Shown one piece after another: positions 23,835-34,400 of a stretch of DNA of 41,473 nucleotides (position 1 is its first letter; each line of letters opens with the position of its first letter). The notes under the pieces were generated by a model. That model had not been told where the DNA came from, did no database searches, and saw only the letters and a list, made by a program, of their open reading frames with translations. Source of the stretch: Bacillota bacterium (GTDB lineage Bacteria > Bacillota > Desulfitobacteriia > Desulfitobacteriales > JAJXUE01); assembly GCA_021783135.1 (NCBI GenBank), contig JAJXUE010000026.1, positions 1 through 41,473 of the forward strand, written 5' to 3'. The position numbers and the translations under genes are program-made.

Positions 23835-24422
23835 CTAATGCAAAGCGCTGATTTCCTTCTGCATCACAGAAAACATCGGGTCTTGCGGGCTTACGCTCTT
23901 AACACCCCGTTGCAAGGTATCCTTAGCACCGGACATATTTCCTAACGTGGCTTCAACGGCAGCCAGATTCGCCCATCCATAGGCATACGTCGGATTGACC
24001 TGGGTTGCCTTCTGATAATACGGGGCAGCAGCTTGCGGTTGGTTAAGCCCTCTATAATAAACATTTCCCAGATAGGTGACATATTCCGCACTTTTGGGTT
24101 GCAGTTGCACCGCTTTTTTGTAAAACTTGATAGCGTCAGTAAAGTCCTTATTGATAAAGGCGCTCTCGCCAGCATTTACTTGATCCATCACGTTATTGGA
24201 ATTTTGGACTGCAATAAGTTCATATTTTTTTAAATTAGCCTGTCCGACAAACTTAGCGGCATTAGGGTCGATGATCCGTGTCTGTTGCTGCGTAGTTGTC
24301 GCCACAGCACTGGCTGGGTTGGGTTTGTTAATGCCCGGCTGCTTATGATTTAGATTTAATCCTACGAACACGATGAGCAGGACCACTATAGCCAGCCCGG
24401 CGCCAAGTTGCCACTTTTGCAC
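23835..24422 (-). CDS. Membrane-anchored TPR protein
   Basis: 195 aa from GTG 24420-24422, 8 nt after GAGG. A GTG three codons upstream is in frame but overlaps that site. An N-terminal anchor (WQLGAGLAIVVLLIVFVGLNL) is followed by a linker and about three TPR units (AGESAFINKDFTDAIKFYKK, YVTYLGNVYYRGLNQPQAAA, YGWANLAAVEATLGNMSGAK), predicted to lie outside the membrane. TPRs are protein-interaction scaffolds. The partner is unknown. It follows a paralogous TPR lipoprotein with an 86-bp gap and ends at a strong terminator. Confidence 0.85.
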   Translation of the reverse strand: MQKWQLGAGLAIVVLLIVFVGLNLNHKQPGINKPNPASAVATTTQQQTRIIDPNAAKFVGQANLKKYELIAVQNSNNVMDQVNAGESAFINKDFTDAIKFYKKAVQLQPKSAEYVTYLGNVYYRGLNQPQAAAPYYQKATQVNPTYAYGWANLAAVEATLGNMSGAKDTLQRGVKSVSPQDPMFSVMQKEISALH

Positions 24423-24508
24423 CTTATCCACCTCATTTTGCTTATTATATTACCTGACTCGCTTATGAACTCTGTATAAACTACTGTAATTCTCCACATG
24501 ACAGCTGT

Positions 24509-25084
24509 CTATTTAAGCTTAGCCTGAAGCTGCGTAAAGGTTGGGTACAGCATATCGGAAGCGGGCAATATCTGCAGGGCTTTAGCAATTGTCGCCTTAG
24601 CGGCAGAATTATCCCCGAGCTTAATTTGGCAATCCGCCAAATTAAGCCAGCCATAGTCGTAGTCCGGTTGCACTTGGGTGGCCTTTATATAGTACGGCAA
24701 GCCTTGTTTGGCGTTTTTTTGCGCACGAAAATAGATGTTACCCAAATTATTATAGGCTATCCCGCTGTTAGGATTGATGGCAAGGGCTGCCTCATAATAG
24801 GCCTTGGCTTGTTTGTAATCTTGGTTAGCGTACGCACTGATGCCGGCATTTAACTGAATGTTAGCATCCTTGGGGTACTGAATTGCCATCGTTTTAAACC
24901 TTTTCAAGTTTGCGATACCCGTATATAAGTTTTTATTGGCAGGGTTAACTACGCCGGCGGCATTTTGCGCATTTTTTGGGACTGAAGTTGGAGCGTTCGC
25001 TACTGCCGGGGCTTTTGCGCCGCAGCCCACCGCGAGTAAAGCTACGCCAAATATACAGGTAACCAAAACGGTCTTATTGAACAT
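24509..25084 (-). CDS. TPR-repeat lipoprotein
   Basis: 191 aa from ATG 25082-25084, 9 nt after GGAAGG. The signal peptide ends in the lipobox AVGC (Cys about 21). After a Pro/Ala/Asn-rich linker there are about three TPR units: AGISAYANQDYKQAKAYYEA, YNNLGNIYFRAQKNAKQGLP and YGWLNLADCQIKLGDNSAAK. The repeats align with those of the downstream membrane-anchored TPR protein, so the pair arose by tandem duplication with a change of anchor. Probable envelope assembly factors. They lie between the efflux and S-layer loci, but sequence alone does not tie them to either. Confidence 0.86.
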   Translation of the reverse strand: MFNKTVLVTCIFGVALLAVGCGAKAPAVANAPTSVPKNAQNAAGVVNPANKNLYTGIANLKRFKTMAIQYPKDANIQLNAGISAYANQDYKQAKAYYEAALAINPNSGIAYNNLGNIYFRAQKNAKQGLPYYIKATQVQPDYDYGWLNLADCQIKLGDNSAAKATIAKALQILPASDMLYPTFTQLQAKLK

Positions 25085-25167
25085 TACTAAGCACCTTCCT
25101 GTTATGTTTGTAATTCGCACAACAAATATACATTGTTAGGCAAATATTAGACCTCTTTACTGCAACA

Positions 25168-25196
25168 ATTATAGCGAGAATGCGTAGTAAAGTAAA
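25168..25196 (-). promoter_or_regulatory. Probable promoter of the TPR operon
   Basis: Minus-strand TTTACT (25191-25196) and perfect TATAAT (25168-25173) with a 17-bp spacer, about 84 bp before the lipoprotein start. Apart from this and the S-layer terminator, the 324-bp gap 25085-25408 shows nothing else. Confidence 0.5.
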
Positions 25197-25333
25197 CCAT
25201 CCATTATTCAATCTCGCATTATGCTCCTGTGTTACTGCAAAAGTTTGCCAGGCCACAAACTCTGGAGTCAGCGAGCATTTGCTGCGAGGGAGATTTACCT
25301 GCTTTATTTTGGCTATTTTTTTTGGCATAAGCA

Positions 25334-25370
25334 AACGGTCCAGGCAAGGTATACTTTTGCCCGGACCGTT
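25334..25370 (-). terminator. Terminator of the 1847-aa S-layer gene
   Basis: AACGGTCCAGGCAA (25334-25347) pairs with TTGCCCGGACCGTT (25357-25370) with one mismatch. It lies 38 bp after the stop. The T-tract that follows on the minus strand is short. Confidence 0.7.
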
Positions 25371-25408
25371 GCGATTAGTTTACCGTAATGAAGTGGGTAA
25401 TAAAATAC

Positions 25409-28400
25409 TTATCCTAAAATACTGATTGTTATCGTAGCACTCGCCGCACTCTTTTGCGTTACGGTTACTAGATTGCCGACCGCAGTAACTGTGTAGGCGG
25501 CGTTGATAGCGCTGTTTCCGTTAAGCGCACCCGCAATTGCCGTGGCAACCGTTGAGGTGGGATCACCGGCTGTGACCGCTGCAGTTACCGTTGTATTAAT
25601 CGTACCATCGTTAAAGAGGACACTTACCGACCCAGTCCCGGTTGCTCCGGAAGAGACGGTGATGGTCTCGGTTTCCGGGGTAGCTGATACTGCCGGTGAA
25701 CCAGCTGAGTAAGCTACCAATACACTGCCACTGCCAACGGTTACGCCAGTACCATTGGGATCCGATGATGTTAATGTCCAAGTGCCGGTTGTCGCTGCGG
25801 TTGTCTGGGAAACCGTCACATCGGCTCCTGAAGGAGCGGCGGTGTAGTTGCTAGCACTCAAAGCTACGTCAAGTGCGGTGGAAATCTCACCCGCGACGAC
25901 ACTAGCTGTGTCACCGGTAGTTACATTAACCGTAACGGGTCCGACGCTATAACCACTACCATCACTAAAGTTTACAGTAATGGAACCTGCGGTAGTCGCT
26001 CCACTGGTGACTTGCCATTCATCTTCCTGGGCGGTAGCGGGGATTGCAGGTGTACCTGCTTTAAAGGCTTGGGTCTGAACGGACGACGCTACCACTCCGG
26101 TTGCTACCGTCAAATTCACCGAGTCGGTCACCCCACCTTGGTTGTAGATGGCGGAATAGCTCCCGGCCGTCGCGCCATTAGCTACCGTCACTGTGCCGGT
26201 GGAGGAGTCAATGCTAACGCCTGTAGCACCAAGCGGGCCTGTAAGACTATAGGTTCCGCTGTTGCTCAAGGCATTTCCATAAGCATCCTTCACGGTCGGG
26301 ACGACGCTAACTGCATCAGTTATATTTCCGGTTGCCGGCGGTGTAAGGGTGGTGCTGGCATACCCCAATCCGGTGATCGTCGCAGGAGCACCAAGCTGCA
26401 CCGTCAACGTTACGCTGTCTTTGATTCCGCTTTGGGTATAACTTGCGGTGTAAGTTCCAACAGTAGCGCCATGGGCTACAGTCACTACGCCTGTACCGGA
26501 ATTGATACTGACACCTGTTGCACCACTCGGACCCGAAATAGCGTAGGTTCCAGTGTTACTTAAGGTATTACCGTTAGCATCCTTCACTGTCGGGGCGACA
26601 GCAACCGTATCAGCTGTAGTTGTGCTAGTTGGGATAATGATTGAACTGCTATATGCCAAGCCGGTTACCGTTGCTGCGATTGCCCCACCGCTGACATTTA
26701 CCGGCAAGCTGGCAATGGCTGTTGTAGAACTTCCCGGGTTCGTGGCATAGAAGTCCAAGCTACCGCGCACTCCGTTGCCCGAGTCAATATTGCTGACTGC
26801 AGCGCTAGTACCGGTAATTGTATAGTATTGGACATTGCCATCCGCAACTGTAAAGTTGATGGTGCCGCTAGCACCTGTAATCAAGGCAACATAAGGTGTA
26901 CCGCTTTGCAGATTATTCGCACTGAGTATGCCGGAATCATAGACACTATTGTAGTCTAAGCTCGTGCCGCCAGGCAATATCGCTGCCACGTTGAACAGAG
27001 GTACCGGAGTATTTACTGTCTGGAAGCTCGGGGTGGTAGCGGATCCAAGGTTAATCGACTGTTGTACCGCTGCACCGTTAACTTGGGTAATCCATAAGTT
27101 ATTGGTAGAATTACCGACCAAATAGATGGTTTGATTCGCAATCGAGTTGCCAAAACCATCGATGGCGGTTAAAGTAACGTTTTGGGAGCCGCCAACACTG
27201 AAGTTAAACGACTGGGGATTGGCAAGGACGCTACTCACGGCACCACCACTGCTCGAAGCTCCGGCACCAAACACGGTAGTAACAGTAGCGGATTGGCTGT
27301 TGACCGAATTAGTAACCGTTACCGTCGGAGACTCAGCATACTTGTCACTTACGTAGGCAGTGACTGCTTGTACCGGTGCAAAGGTCATGCTTGAAAGAGC
27401 CGCCGTACTGCCGGTAGCAAGCGGAACAGTTACATTGTTGGTTGCATTGACAATCAAGGTCGACCCGGAGATTTCGAAGCCGAGGAAGCCTTCATAAGGT
27501 TGTTTTAGCGTCATCCCGGTTGCATCCCAAGCTTCAACAGCTGCAGGTGCGGATGATGGGCTGGACGGATTATAGCTGTAGGCAGTAATGATGTTGCCGC
27601 TTTGGGCCAAGAGGTACCCGCTTGTAGCACTCACCGGATTATAGCCCAATACAGTTCCTGTAAGCGAAGGCCAGATAGAGACATTGTTTACGCTAACGAC
27701 TCCGCTTGGTGCTACGTTGACTTGCGCCGTTTGTGGCGCACTTTGCAGTTGATAGCCGTCTATCGCACGCAATTTACCGTTGTCATTCGCTATCATAGTG
27801 TAATTAATACTTTGGGTCGGAACAGTAGCTATGGCAATCTGGCTGTTAAACGGTGCCACAACAAAGCTGGCATTATTGCCCATGTCATAACCGTCATAAG
27901 CAGTTCCGGATACAGTAGCCGTGTTTGCAGGTGCAGCATTGCCGTTTTTCAACGGTTGGTAGGTCATCATAGACGTAATATTACCCGCTATACCTAGGCT
28001 GGTTAGCTGGCTGGCGCCGGTAAAGTTAGCCGTAATACTGGTACTGGCTCCACCTTGACCGTTGGTAGTATCTAATGAAGTAGCACCTGTCGTAATACCG
28101 GAGTATGCTTGTACTTCTACATTAACCGCACCGGCAGTTGCATTGGTCCCGACACTGTTCACATAGAAGATAAGCTGTCCGCTGCCGTCGTAGGCGGCAG
28201 GATCGTTAAACGGCGTGTCCAACGTAGTAACAACACCTGTTGTTGCATTGGTCCACGTGTGTAAGTACAATTGGCCGTTATAATACTGGAAGTCTACGGC
28301 GGAAGGCACGGCATTGGCTGCTACCCACGGCAAATTGGCACCGTTGGTGTTACCGACTTGATCGATAGTCATGCTGCCCGGTAGCGTGATATTAAAGTCC

Positions 28401-30952
28401 AGACCATAGCCGGCAAATTGGTTAGCAGCAGAAGATGCTGAGGTCGGCGCAATCATAATACCGTTTTGGTTGAAGCCTGCAGCATAGAGCTCCTCATCCG
28501 AACCGAGTACATTGGTAAAGCTTTGTGTAGCTGTAGGCACGGCGGTGATTCCAGCATAATTCACCTGCAGTGGCGATGTGCTGACTGCTGCAGCTTGAAT
28601 AGTTTGCCCTTGCTCCCACACCAAGTTGATATAGTTACCACCGTTATTGTTTCCAACAAAGGTCATCGAGGTAATACCGCTGGTAGGTAAGCTTTGACCG
28701 CTCGCTATCGAGACAGTATTTGGTATATCGTAGATATAATACTGAGTAGCACTGTTAGCCAGACTTTGGGTAACAGGTACATTTGCCGTCACCACCAAGG
28801 AAAATTGGCCGTTGGCATCAGTTGTAACCACGGGGAAGCTGGTCGCACTAAACAGAGTACTTGTGCCATTTTGCACGAAAGCGTCATTTTGGATGTTATT
28901 GGAGGATCCTCCGCCCAATACATCATAATCTTGGATAGCGAGTCGAGCGCTCGTCACCGGGTTGCCGGCAGCATCTTCCAATGTGCCGCTAATCGTTATT
29001 TGCGAACCGGATGTAGCAGTTTCGGCCGCGTTAGATACTGAGGTGCTGGTAGCGGACAACCCTGTTGGGTTTAACATTTGGCTCGGACTGACATTGGCAA
29101 TTTGCGCTGCTTGCGCCACCGTTTGCCACTTATAATAGCCACTGTTGGTGGAACCGCCGCCATTAACCAACTGTGCTTGTACCGATACCTCCATGTTTGC
29201 GCCCAAGTCGGCAACGCCATTGGTGGAAGGTTGGTTGGCATTAATATAGATGACAGCCTGACCATTACTGTCAGTGGTAACATTGTAGGTAGCAGAAGGA
29301 GGTGCAATAGTACTGGTACTAACAGCGGCGTTTTGACCCACTGAGCCTATCCCTGTAGAGTCAGTGAAGAACGCTGTGGCATCTTGAGTAGCACTTTGCG
29401 CCGTCATCGTGAATTTTACAGATTGTCCGGCCATACTGGAACCTGTTGTCCCCAGATAAGTTGCAACCACCGGTACTAAGCCAGTTGTTTCACTCGCCGA
29501 ATTAGAAAAGCTCAAATTATCCGGTGCACTTGAAGAATAGAGCGGACTCAATACCAGCGTACCCGGAACACCCCACTGTCCAACTACCTTGTTAGATTGT
29601 ACAGCTTTACCGTTATTATAATAAGGAGCTTGGACAATCACATTGAATGCAGAATTGGAACTGGCGGTTGAAGTAAAGCTGATTGACACATTGCCACTAG
29701 CATCAGCCCCAACTGTATAAGTAGCTGTATATCTATCATTGCCAATGATAACCGGCGTACTAAGATTGTCCGCAGACAATATTTGACCATTAGCGGTTGC
29801 TGTAATATTGTTGGAATTGGTGACCAAATAAGTCACAGTCGAATTGGCGGTATTAGGTCCACTAATACTTGCGTTAACTGTAAGGGGATTATTAATGGTT
29901 GCAACCGCTGGAGAGGCCGCTGTACCGTTACCAACTGTTTGACCGCTTACACTCAGGTTGCTAATGCTAACTGCTCCTGTACTGACAGGGACGCTGGTGG
30001 GGTTAGCAGCCTCATTCAAAACTGTACTGGTTACCACACTGGGGCCACCCAAACCGACTACTTTACCGTTATTACCAATTTTAGCCCCAACATCAGTAAG
30101 TGTGGATGTGCCGTTCGAGCCGTCGGCTAACACAATCGGAGAATCGGTCATAGCAGCAAGCGGTGACCCCACCAAGGAGTCTACTAAGTGATTATTCATT
30201 CCGCTGGCAACATAGACGGGATTAAAGCTGTAGCCTAAGGTGTCAATTACATCTTGGTTGGTTCCGTAGCGATCATTGCCATAAATACGCGTGGCGTTAG
30301 CAATGTTTTGCACCAAGGTTGGACCGCCGATTATGTATACTTTCGAACCCAAGTAGGGTTGCTCGGAAGCAGGCAAAGTGCCATCTTGATTAGCAACCAA
30401 AATGGAGTAGTTATTGGCGGCAGCAAAGGATGCGACAGACAAAGCATCGGCGAGAGCATTATAACCGACCACAAAGGAACCGGCCGGACTGCTAAGCCTG
30501 GCTGCAATCGCCGCCGCTGTCCCTGTGCGACTCGTACCCTTTAGTACGGTGGTGGTAATACCACCCAGAGCATTGACTTGATTGACTACATTTTGGCTGA
30601 TAGCCCCAACTACATACACGTTTTTAACACCCAATTTAGTTAATTCCGCTTGGGCAGCGGCACTCAGGGTATTATTGTCAGTCAGGAGAATGGGAATAGT
30701 TTTGCCTGCCAAAGGAGCAGCAGCTAAGGCGTCAACCAGATTTGCATCACCGGACGGGGCCAAAATAGCCGTTCCGGCCGAGGACCAGCCTTGATTGGCG
30801 ACAGCTACGGAGGTGGCAATTCTATCTGCACCATACAGATTGGACGTTGTTACCCCCGTGCCGGCAAAGGCAGCTAGTGGTACCATGGTCAAGGTCATTC
30901 CGACAATGGCCATCCCAGCCATGGCTTTTTTAGTCTTCTTAAATCTACTCAT
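25409..30952 (-). CDS. S-layer-type protein with N-terminal CWB2 anchor and Ig-like C-terminal extension
   Basis: 1847 aa, ATG at 30950-30952 after GAGGAGGG. There is a basic signal peptide of about 30 residues (MSRFKKTKKAMAGMAIVGM...AAFA). Three CWB2 units occupy roughly residues 38-330 (LYGADRIATSVAVANQGW, YVVGAISQNVV, YIIGGPTLVQ, GLGGPSVV). Next come about 1070 residues of beta-rich, Ser/Thr/Asn/Gly/Val-rich sequence that is Cys-free in the parts inspected and collinear with the 1407-aa paralogue. The last 440 residues are unique: two tandem Big-type Ig units (each with VKDANGN or VKDAYGN and GTGVVTV or STGTVTV), then two related units containing VSSGATGTGSVSVLFNDG-like blocks. It anchors to wall glycopolymer and presents a long array outside the cell. 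Confidence 0.93.
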   Translation of the reverse strand: MSRFKKTKKAMAGMAIVGMTLTMVPLAAFAGTGVTTSNLYGADRIATSVAVANQGWSSAGTAILAPSGDANLVDALAAAPLAGKTIPILLTDNNTLSAAAQAELTKLGVKNVYVVGAISQNVVNQVNALGGITTTVLKGTSRTGTAAAIAARLSSPAGSFVVGYNALADALSVASFAAANNYSILVANQDGTLPASEQPYLGSKVYIIGGPTLVQNIANATRIYGNDRYGTNQDVIDTLGYSFNPVYVASGMNNHLVDSLVGSPLAAMTDSPIVLADGSNGTSTLTDVGAKIGNNGKVVGLGGPSVVTSTVLNEAANPTSVPVSTGAVSISNLSVSGQTVGNGTAASPAVATINNPLTVNASISGPNTANSTVTYLVTNSNNITATANGQILSADNLSTPVIIGNDRYTATYTVGADASGNVSISFTSTASSNSAFNVIVQAPYYNNGKAVQSNKVVGQWGVPGTLVLSPLYSSSAPDNLSFSNSASETTGLVPVVATYLGTTGSSMAGQSVKFTMTAQSATQDATAFFTDSTGIGSVGQNAAVSTSTIAPPSATYNVTTDSNGQAVIYINANQPSTNGVADLGANMEVSVQAQLVNGGGSTNSGYYKWQTVAQAAQIANVSPSQMLNPTGLSATSTSVSNAAETATSGSQITISGTLEDAAGNPVTSARLAIQDYDVLGGGSSNNIQNDAFVQNGTSTLFSATSFPVVTTDANGQFSLVVTANVPVTQSLANSATQYYIYDIPNTVSIASGQSLPTSGITSMTFVGNNNGGNYINLVWEQGQTIQAAAVSTSPLQVNYAGITAVPTATQSFTNVLGSDEELYAAGFNQNGIMIAPTSASSAANQFAGYGLDFNITLPGSMTIDQVGNTNGANLPWVAANAVPSAVDFQYYNGQLYLHTWTNATTGVVTTLDTPFNDPAAYDGSGQLIFYVNSVGTNATAGAVNVEVQAYSGITTGATSLDTTNGQGGASTSITANFTGASQLTSLGIAGNITSMMTYQPLKNGNAAPANTATVSGTAYDGYDMGNNASFVVAPFNSQIAIATVPTQSINYTMIANDNGKLRAIDGYQLQSAPQTAQVNVAPSGVVSVNNVSIWPSLTGTVLGYNPVSATSGYLLAQSGNIITAYSYNPSSPSSAPAAVEAWDATGMTLKQPYEGFLGFEISGSTLIVNATNNVTVPLATGSTAALSSMTFAPVQAVTAYVSDKYAESPTVTVTNSVNSQSATVTTVFGAGASSSGGAVSSVLANPQSFNFSVGGSQNVTLTAIDGFGNSIANQTIYLVGNSTNNLWITQVNGAAVQQSINLGSATTPSFQTVNTPVPLFNVAAILPGGTSLDYNSVYDSGILSANNLQSGTPYVALITGASGTINFTVADGNVQYYTITGTSAAVSNIDSGNGVRGSLDFYATNPGSSTTAIASLPVNVSGGAIAATVTGLAYSSSIIIPTSTTTADTVAVAPTVKDANGNTLSNTGTYAISGPSGATGVSINSGTGVVTVAHGATVGTYTASYTQSGIKDSVTLTVQLGAPATITGLGYASTTLTPPATGNITDAVSVVPTVKDAYGNALSNSGTYSLTGPLGATGVSIDSSTGTVTVANGATAGSYSAIYNQGGVTDSVNLTVATGVVASSVQTQAFKAGTPAIPATAQEDEWQVTSGATTAGSITVNFSDGSGYSVGPVTVNVTTGDTASVVAGEISTALDVALSASNYTAAPSGADVTVSQTTAATTGTWTLTSSDPNGTGVTVGSGSVLVAYSAGSPAVSATPETETITVSSGATGTGSVSVLFNDGTINTTVTAAVTAGDPTSTVATAIAGALNGNSAINAAYTVTAVGNLVTVTQKSAASATITISILG

Positions 30953-31028
30953 TAATTAGGACCCTCCTCTCATTGGAACCGATTGAAGTTTAAGCGGTAG
31001 AATCTTTCTGTCTTCAAGTACATCACCC

Positions 31029-31140
31029 AAAGGTATCCGACCCAGACAAAGTTGAATGGTATTCCCGTAGCAGCTATTGCGGTGGATTTGCCCAATAGAT
31101 GGCAGTAACTCATGTAAAGACTAAAAACATAGACTTCACA
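31029..31140 (-). promoter_or_regulatory. Conserved 5' leader element of the 1847-aa S-layer gene
   Basis: Positions 31084-31140 align without gaps to 35868-35924 upstream of the other S-layer gene, 47 of 57 bases identical by my count. Flanking it here are a hairpin CCGTAG-CAG-CTA...CGG (31065-31082) and ATCC at 31035-31038, which can pair with the GGAT that opens the block. It lies about 80-190 nt before the start codon and is non-coding on both strands. It is a candidate cis-acting RNA. I do not match it to a known riboswitch class. Confidence 0.6.
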
Positions 31141-31252
31141 GATAGCGCGGCATTATTAGAAAGATTTACCTATTAATAGAATACCATATATCTTTGGAAG
31201 ATGTTTAAATAACCAGAAATATTGATAACTTTTTATTTTAGTTTTGCGAATG

Positions 31253-31270
31253 TCCGCAAATATAATGTTC
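31253..31270. other. Inverted repeat upstream of the S-layer leader
   Basis: TTTGCG (31253-31258) and CGCAAA (31265-31270) with a 6-bp spacer, in an AT-rich stretch likely to hold the promoter of the 1847-aa gene. Possible operator. No equivalent was seen before the 1407-aa gene. The rest of the 488-bp gap 30953-31440 holds the leader element, a CCGGCA/TGCCGG pair (31287-31320) and a terminator. Confidence 0.4.
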
Positions 31271-31341
31271 CTACATTAATCAGACCCCGGCAACGAAGGC
31301 ACTTGATTCCCTTATGCCGGACTTTTAGCTCGATAAAATTA

Positions 31342-31379
31342 AACAGTCCCGGTATGAACTTATTCATACCGGGACTGTT
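31342..31379 (-). terminator. Strong terminator of the 1407-aa S-layer gene
   Basis: Perfect 17-bp stem AACAGTCCCGGTATGAA (31342-31358) / TTCATACCGGGACTGTT (31363-31379) with a 4-nt loop. On the minus strand TAATTTTATC follows. It lies 62 bp after the stop. Confidence 0.85.
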
Positions 31380-31440
31380 AATTTAAACACTTAGCTAGAA
31401 GAGCTGGCGGGGCGAGCCAAGCTCACCCTGCTTAAGCAAA

Positions 31441-34400
31441 CTAGTTAACGTTTACGGAGACAGCTCCGATTGTATTAGGTGTGGTGCTGTTAGGATTGTT
31501 GCTGAAGAACTTCAGTGTTCCAGCTGCGGTAGCACCAGCATCAACATTAGATACTGCAGCGTTGGAGCCGCTAACCGTGTAGTATTGAACGTTGCCGTTA
31601 GCTACTGTGAAGCTTACGGTTCCGTTAACACCGGTGGTTAGAGCTACATACGGGGTTGCGGTTTGCAGGCCGTTAGCACTGAGCGCACCCGATACGTATA
31701 CGCTGTTGTAATCCAAAGTGGTACTGGTAGACAGTGTAGCGTCTACATTGAACAGAGGTACAGGAGTGTTCACAGTCTGGAAGCTTGGAGTACTAGCTGA
31801 TCCAAGGTTAATGGACTGTTGAACAGCTGCTCCGTTGACTTGGGTAATCCACAAGTTGTTGGTGCTGCTGCCGGTCAGGTAGATGGTTTGGTTCGGCAAT
31901 GCATTGCCGTAACCGTCAATAGCGGTTACAGTAACGTTTTGCGAAGAACCAACCGAGAAGTTAACCGACACAGGATTAGTTGCAACACTAGCCAGTGAAC
32001 CGGTGTTCGAAGCGCCTGCAGAGAAGGCTGCAGTAACAGTAGCTGCTTGACTGTTAACGGAATTGGTAACCGTAACTGTCGGGGACTCAGCATACTTGTC
32101 ACTAACCATCGCGGTCACTGCTTGAACAGGTGTCAAGGTCGCTCCGCTGAGAGCAGAACTTGAGCCACCAATTAAAGTGTAAGGGCTTGTAGAATCAAGC
32201 GTCAAGCTAGTACCTGATCCAGTAAAGCCGAGGAAGCCTTCATAGGAATTTTTCAGTTTTACACCGGTAGGTACACTCCAAACAGCTACTGGCGAGCTAG
32301 TAGCACGACTGTAAGCTGTAATCGTCCCTCCGGTAGTACCGCTTTGAGCTAAGACATAGTTGTCATTATAGCCCAAGATAGTACCGGTGACAGCCGGGAA
32401 GATACCAACATTGTTAACGCTTACCATGCCGTTTGCAGCTACGTTAACTTGCGCACTTTGCGGCGCACTTTGCAGTTGATAACCGTCGATGCCTTGGATC
32501 TTACCATTTTGGTTAGCTGCGAGGCTAAAGGTAATACCTTGGGTAGGAACAGTCGCAATTGCAACTTCGCTGTTGAACGGAGCTACAACGAAGCTGGCAT
32601 TGCTGGAAGCGCTAAAGCCATTGTAGGAGGTACCGGCAACGGTTGCGGTGTTTGCAGGTGCAGCATTGGTGTTCAGCAATGGCTGATATCCCATCAGTTG
32701 AGCAACATTACCGACAACACCCAAGCTGGATACTTGGCTGGCACCGGCAAAGTTGGCAGTAACACTGGTGCTAGCGCCACCTTGACCGTTTGTGGTATTT
32801 AAGGAAGTAGCGTTATCGGCAATACCGGAGTAAGCTTGTACGTCTACATTGACAGCGCCGGATACGGAGTTCGAACCTACACTGTTGACATAGAAGATCA
32901 GCTGTCCGCTACCGTCGTATGCAGCAGGATCATTGAACACAGTATCTACGGTGTTGACGACGCCAGTTGCGGCATTGGTCCAACTGTGTAAATACAGTTT
33001 GCCACCATAGTACTGGAAGTCCACTGCAGAAGGTACTGCATTAGCGACTACCCACGGTAGTGTGCTGGTAGTGGCACCGACTTGGTCAATGGTGATGTTG
33101 CTCGGCAAGCTGATGTTGAAGTCAAGACCATAACCGGAGAATTGGTTGCCTGCTCCAGCTACTGTGGTCGGAGCAACCATTTGACCGTTTTGGTTAAAGC
33201 CGGCAGCATACAGTTCTTCATCAGCGCCTAAAACGTTGGTGAAGCTTTGGGTAGCTGTCGGTACAGCAGCGATTGAGCCGTAAGTTGCTTTCAACGGGCT
33301 GGTGCCAACTGCAGCAGCTTGAACGGTTTGACCTTGTTGCCATACCAGGTTCAGGTAGCTTCCACCATTGTTGTTGCCAACAAAGCTCAGTGGAGTAATA
33401 CCGCTGGTCGGCAAGCTTTGACCACTGGCCAAAGAAACAGTAGCCGGTACATAGTACACATAGTACGAGGTAGCGCTGTTTTGTACGCTTTGGGTCACTG
33501 GTACGTTAGCAGTTACCACAAAGGAGAACTGGCCATTAGCATCCGAGGTGACTACCGGGAAGCTGGTTGCGCTAAACAGGGTAGATGTACCATTTTGGAC
33601 AAAAGCGTCATTTTGAATGTTGTTCGAAGAGCCATTGATGGCATCATAGTCTTGAATGGCCAGTCTGGCATTTGGTACCGGATTGCCGGCTGCATCTTCC
33701 AAAGTACCGCTAATCGTTACTTGGCTGCCGGAAGTAGCAGTTTCAGCAGCGCTGGATACCGTTGTGCTGGAAGCGGACAAGCCAGTTGGGTTCAGCATTT
33801 GGCTTGGGCTGATATTAGCAACTTGGGAAGGTTGCGCAACTGCTTGCCACTTGTAGTAGCCGCTGTTGGTGGAACCGCCGCCATTGACTAATTGTGCTTG
33901 TAAGGAAACTTCGATCGATGCACCCAAGCTGTTCACACCATTGGTGGAAGGTTGGTTAGCATTGACGTATACAAGTGCCTGACCATTTGCATCTGTAGTT
34001 ACATTGTAGGTTGCGGTTGTTGTACCATTACCAACGGAAGACTGTTGACCAACGGAACCAACGCCGGTGGAATCTGTGAAGAAAGCGGTTGCAGAGCCCG
34101 GTGTACCTTGGGCAGTCATGGTAAATTTAACTTGTTGTCCAGCCATGGTGGAACCGGAAGTGGACAAGTAGGTTGCAACTACAGGTACCAAGCCGGCTGT
34201 TTCAGTGGCAGAACTGGAGAAGTTCAAGTTGTCAGGGGTGCCGGAAGTGTAGAGTGGGCTCAGCACTAAGGTGCCGGGAACTCCCCATTGAGCGGCAACT
34301 TTATTGGATTCTACCACTTGACCGTTGTTGTAATAAGGTGCTTGTACAACTACGTTGAAAGCGGAATTAGAGCTTGCTGTAGAGGTAAACGTTACAGCTA

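Noticed and set aside
33319-33891. Long plus-strand frame of 190 codons opposite the S-layer gene
   Set aside because: It is the antisense shadow of a repetitive, stop-poor coding sequence. It has no ribosome binding site and no recognisable protein features. The same holds for frames at 26012-26563 and 34288-34626.
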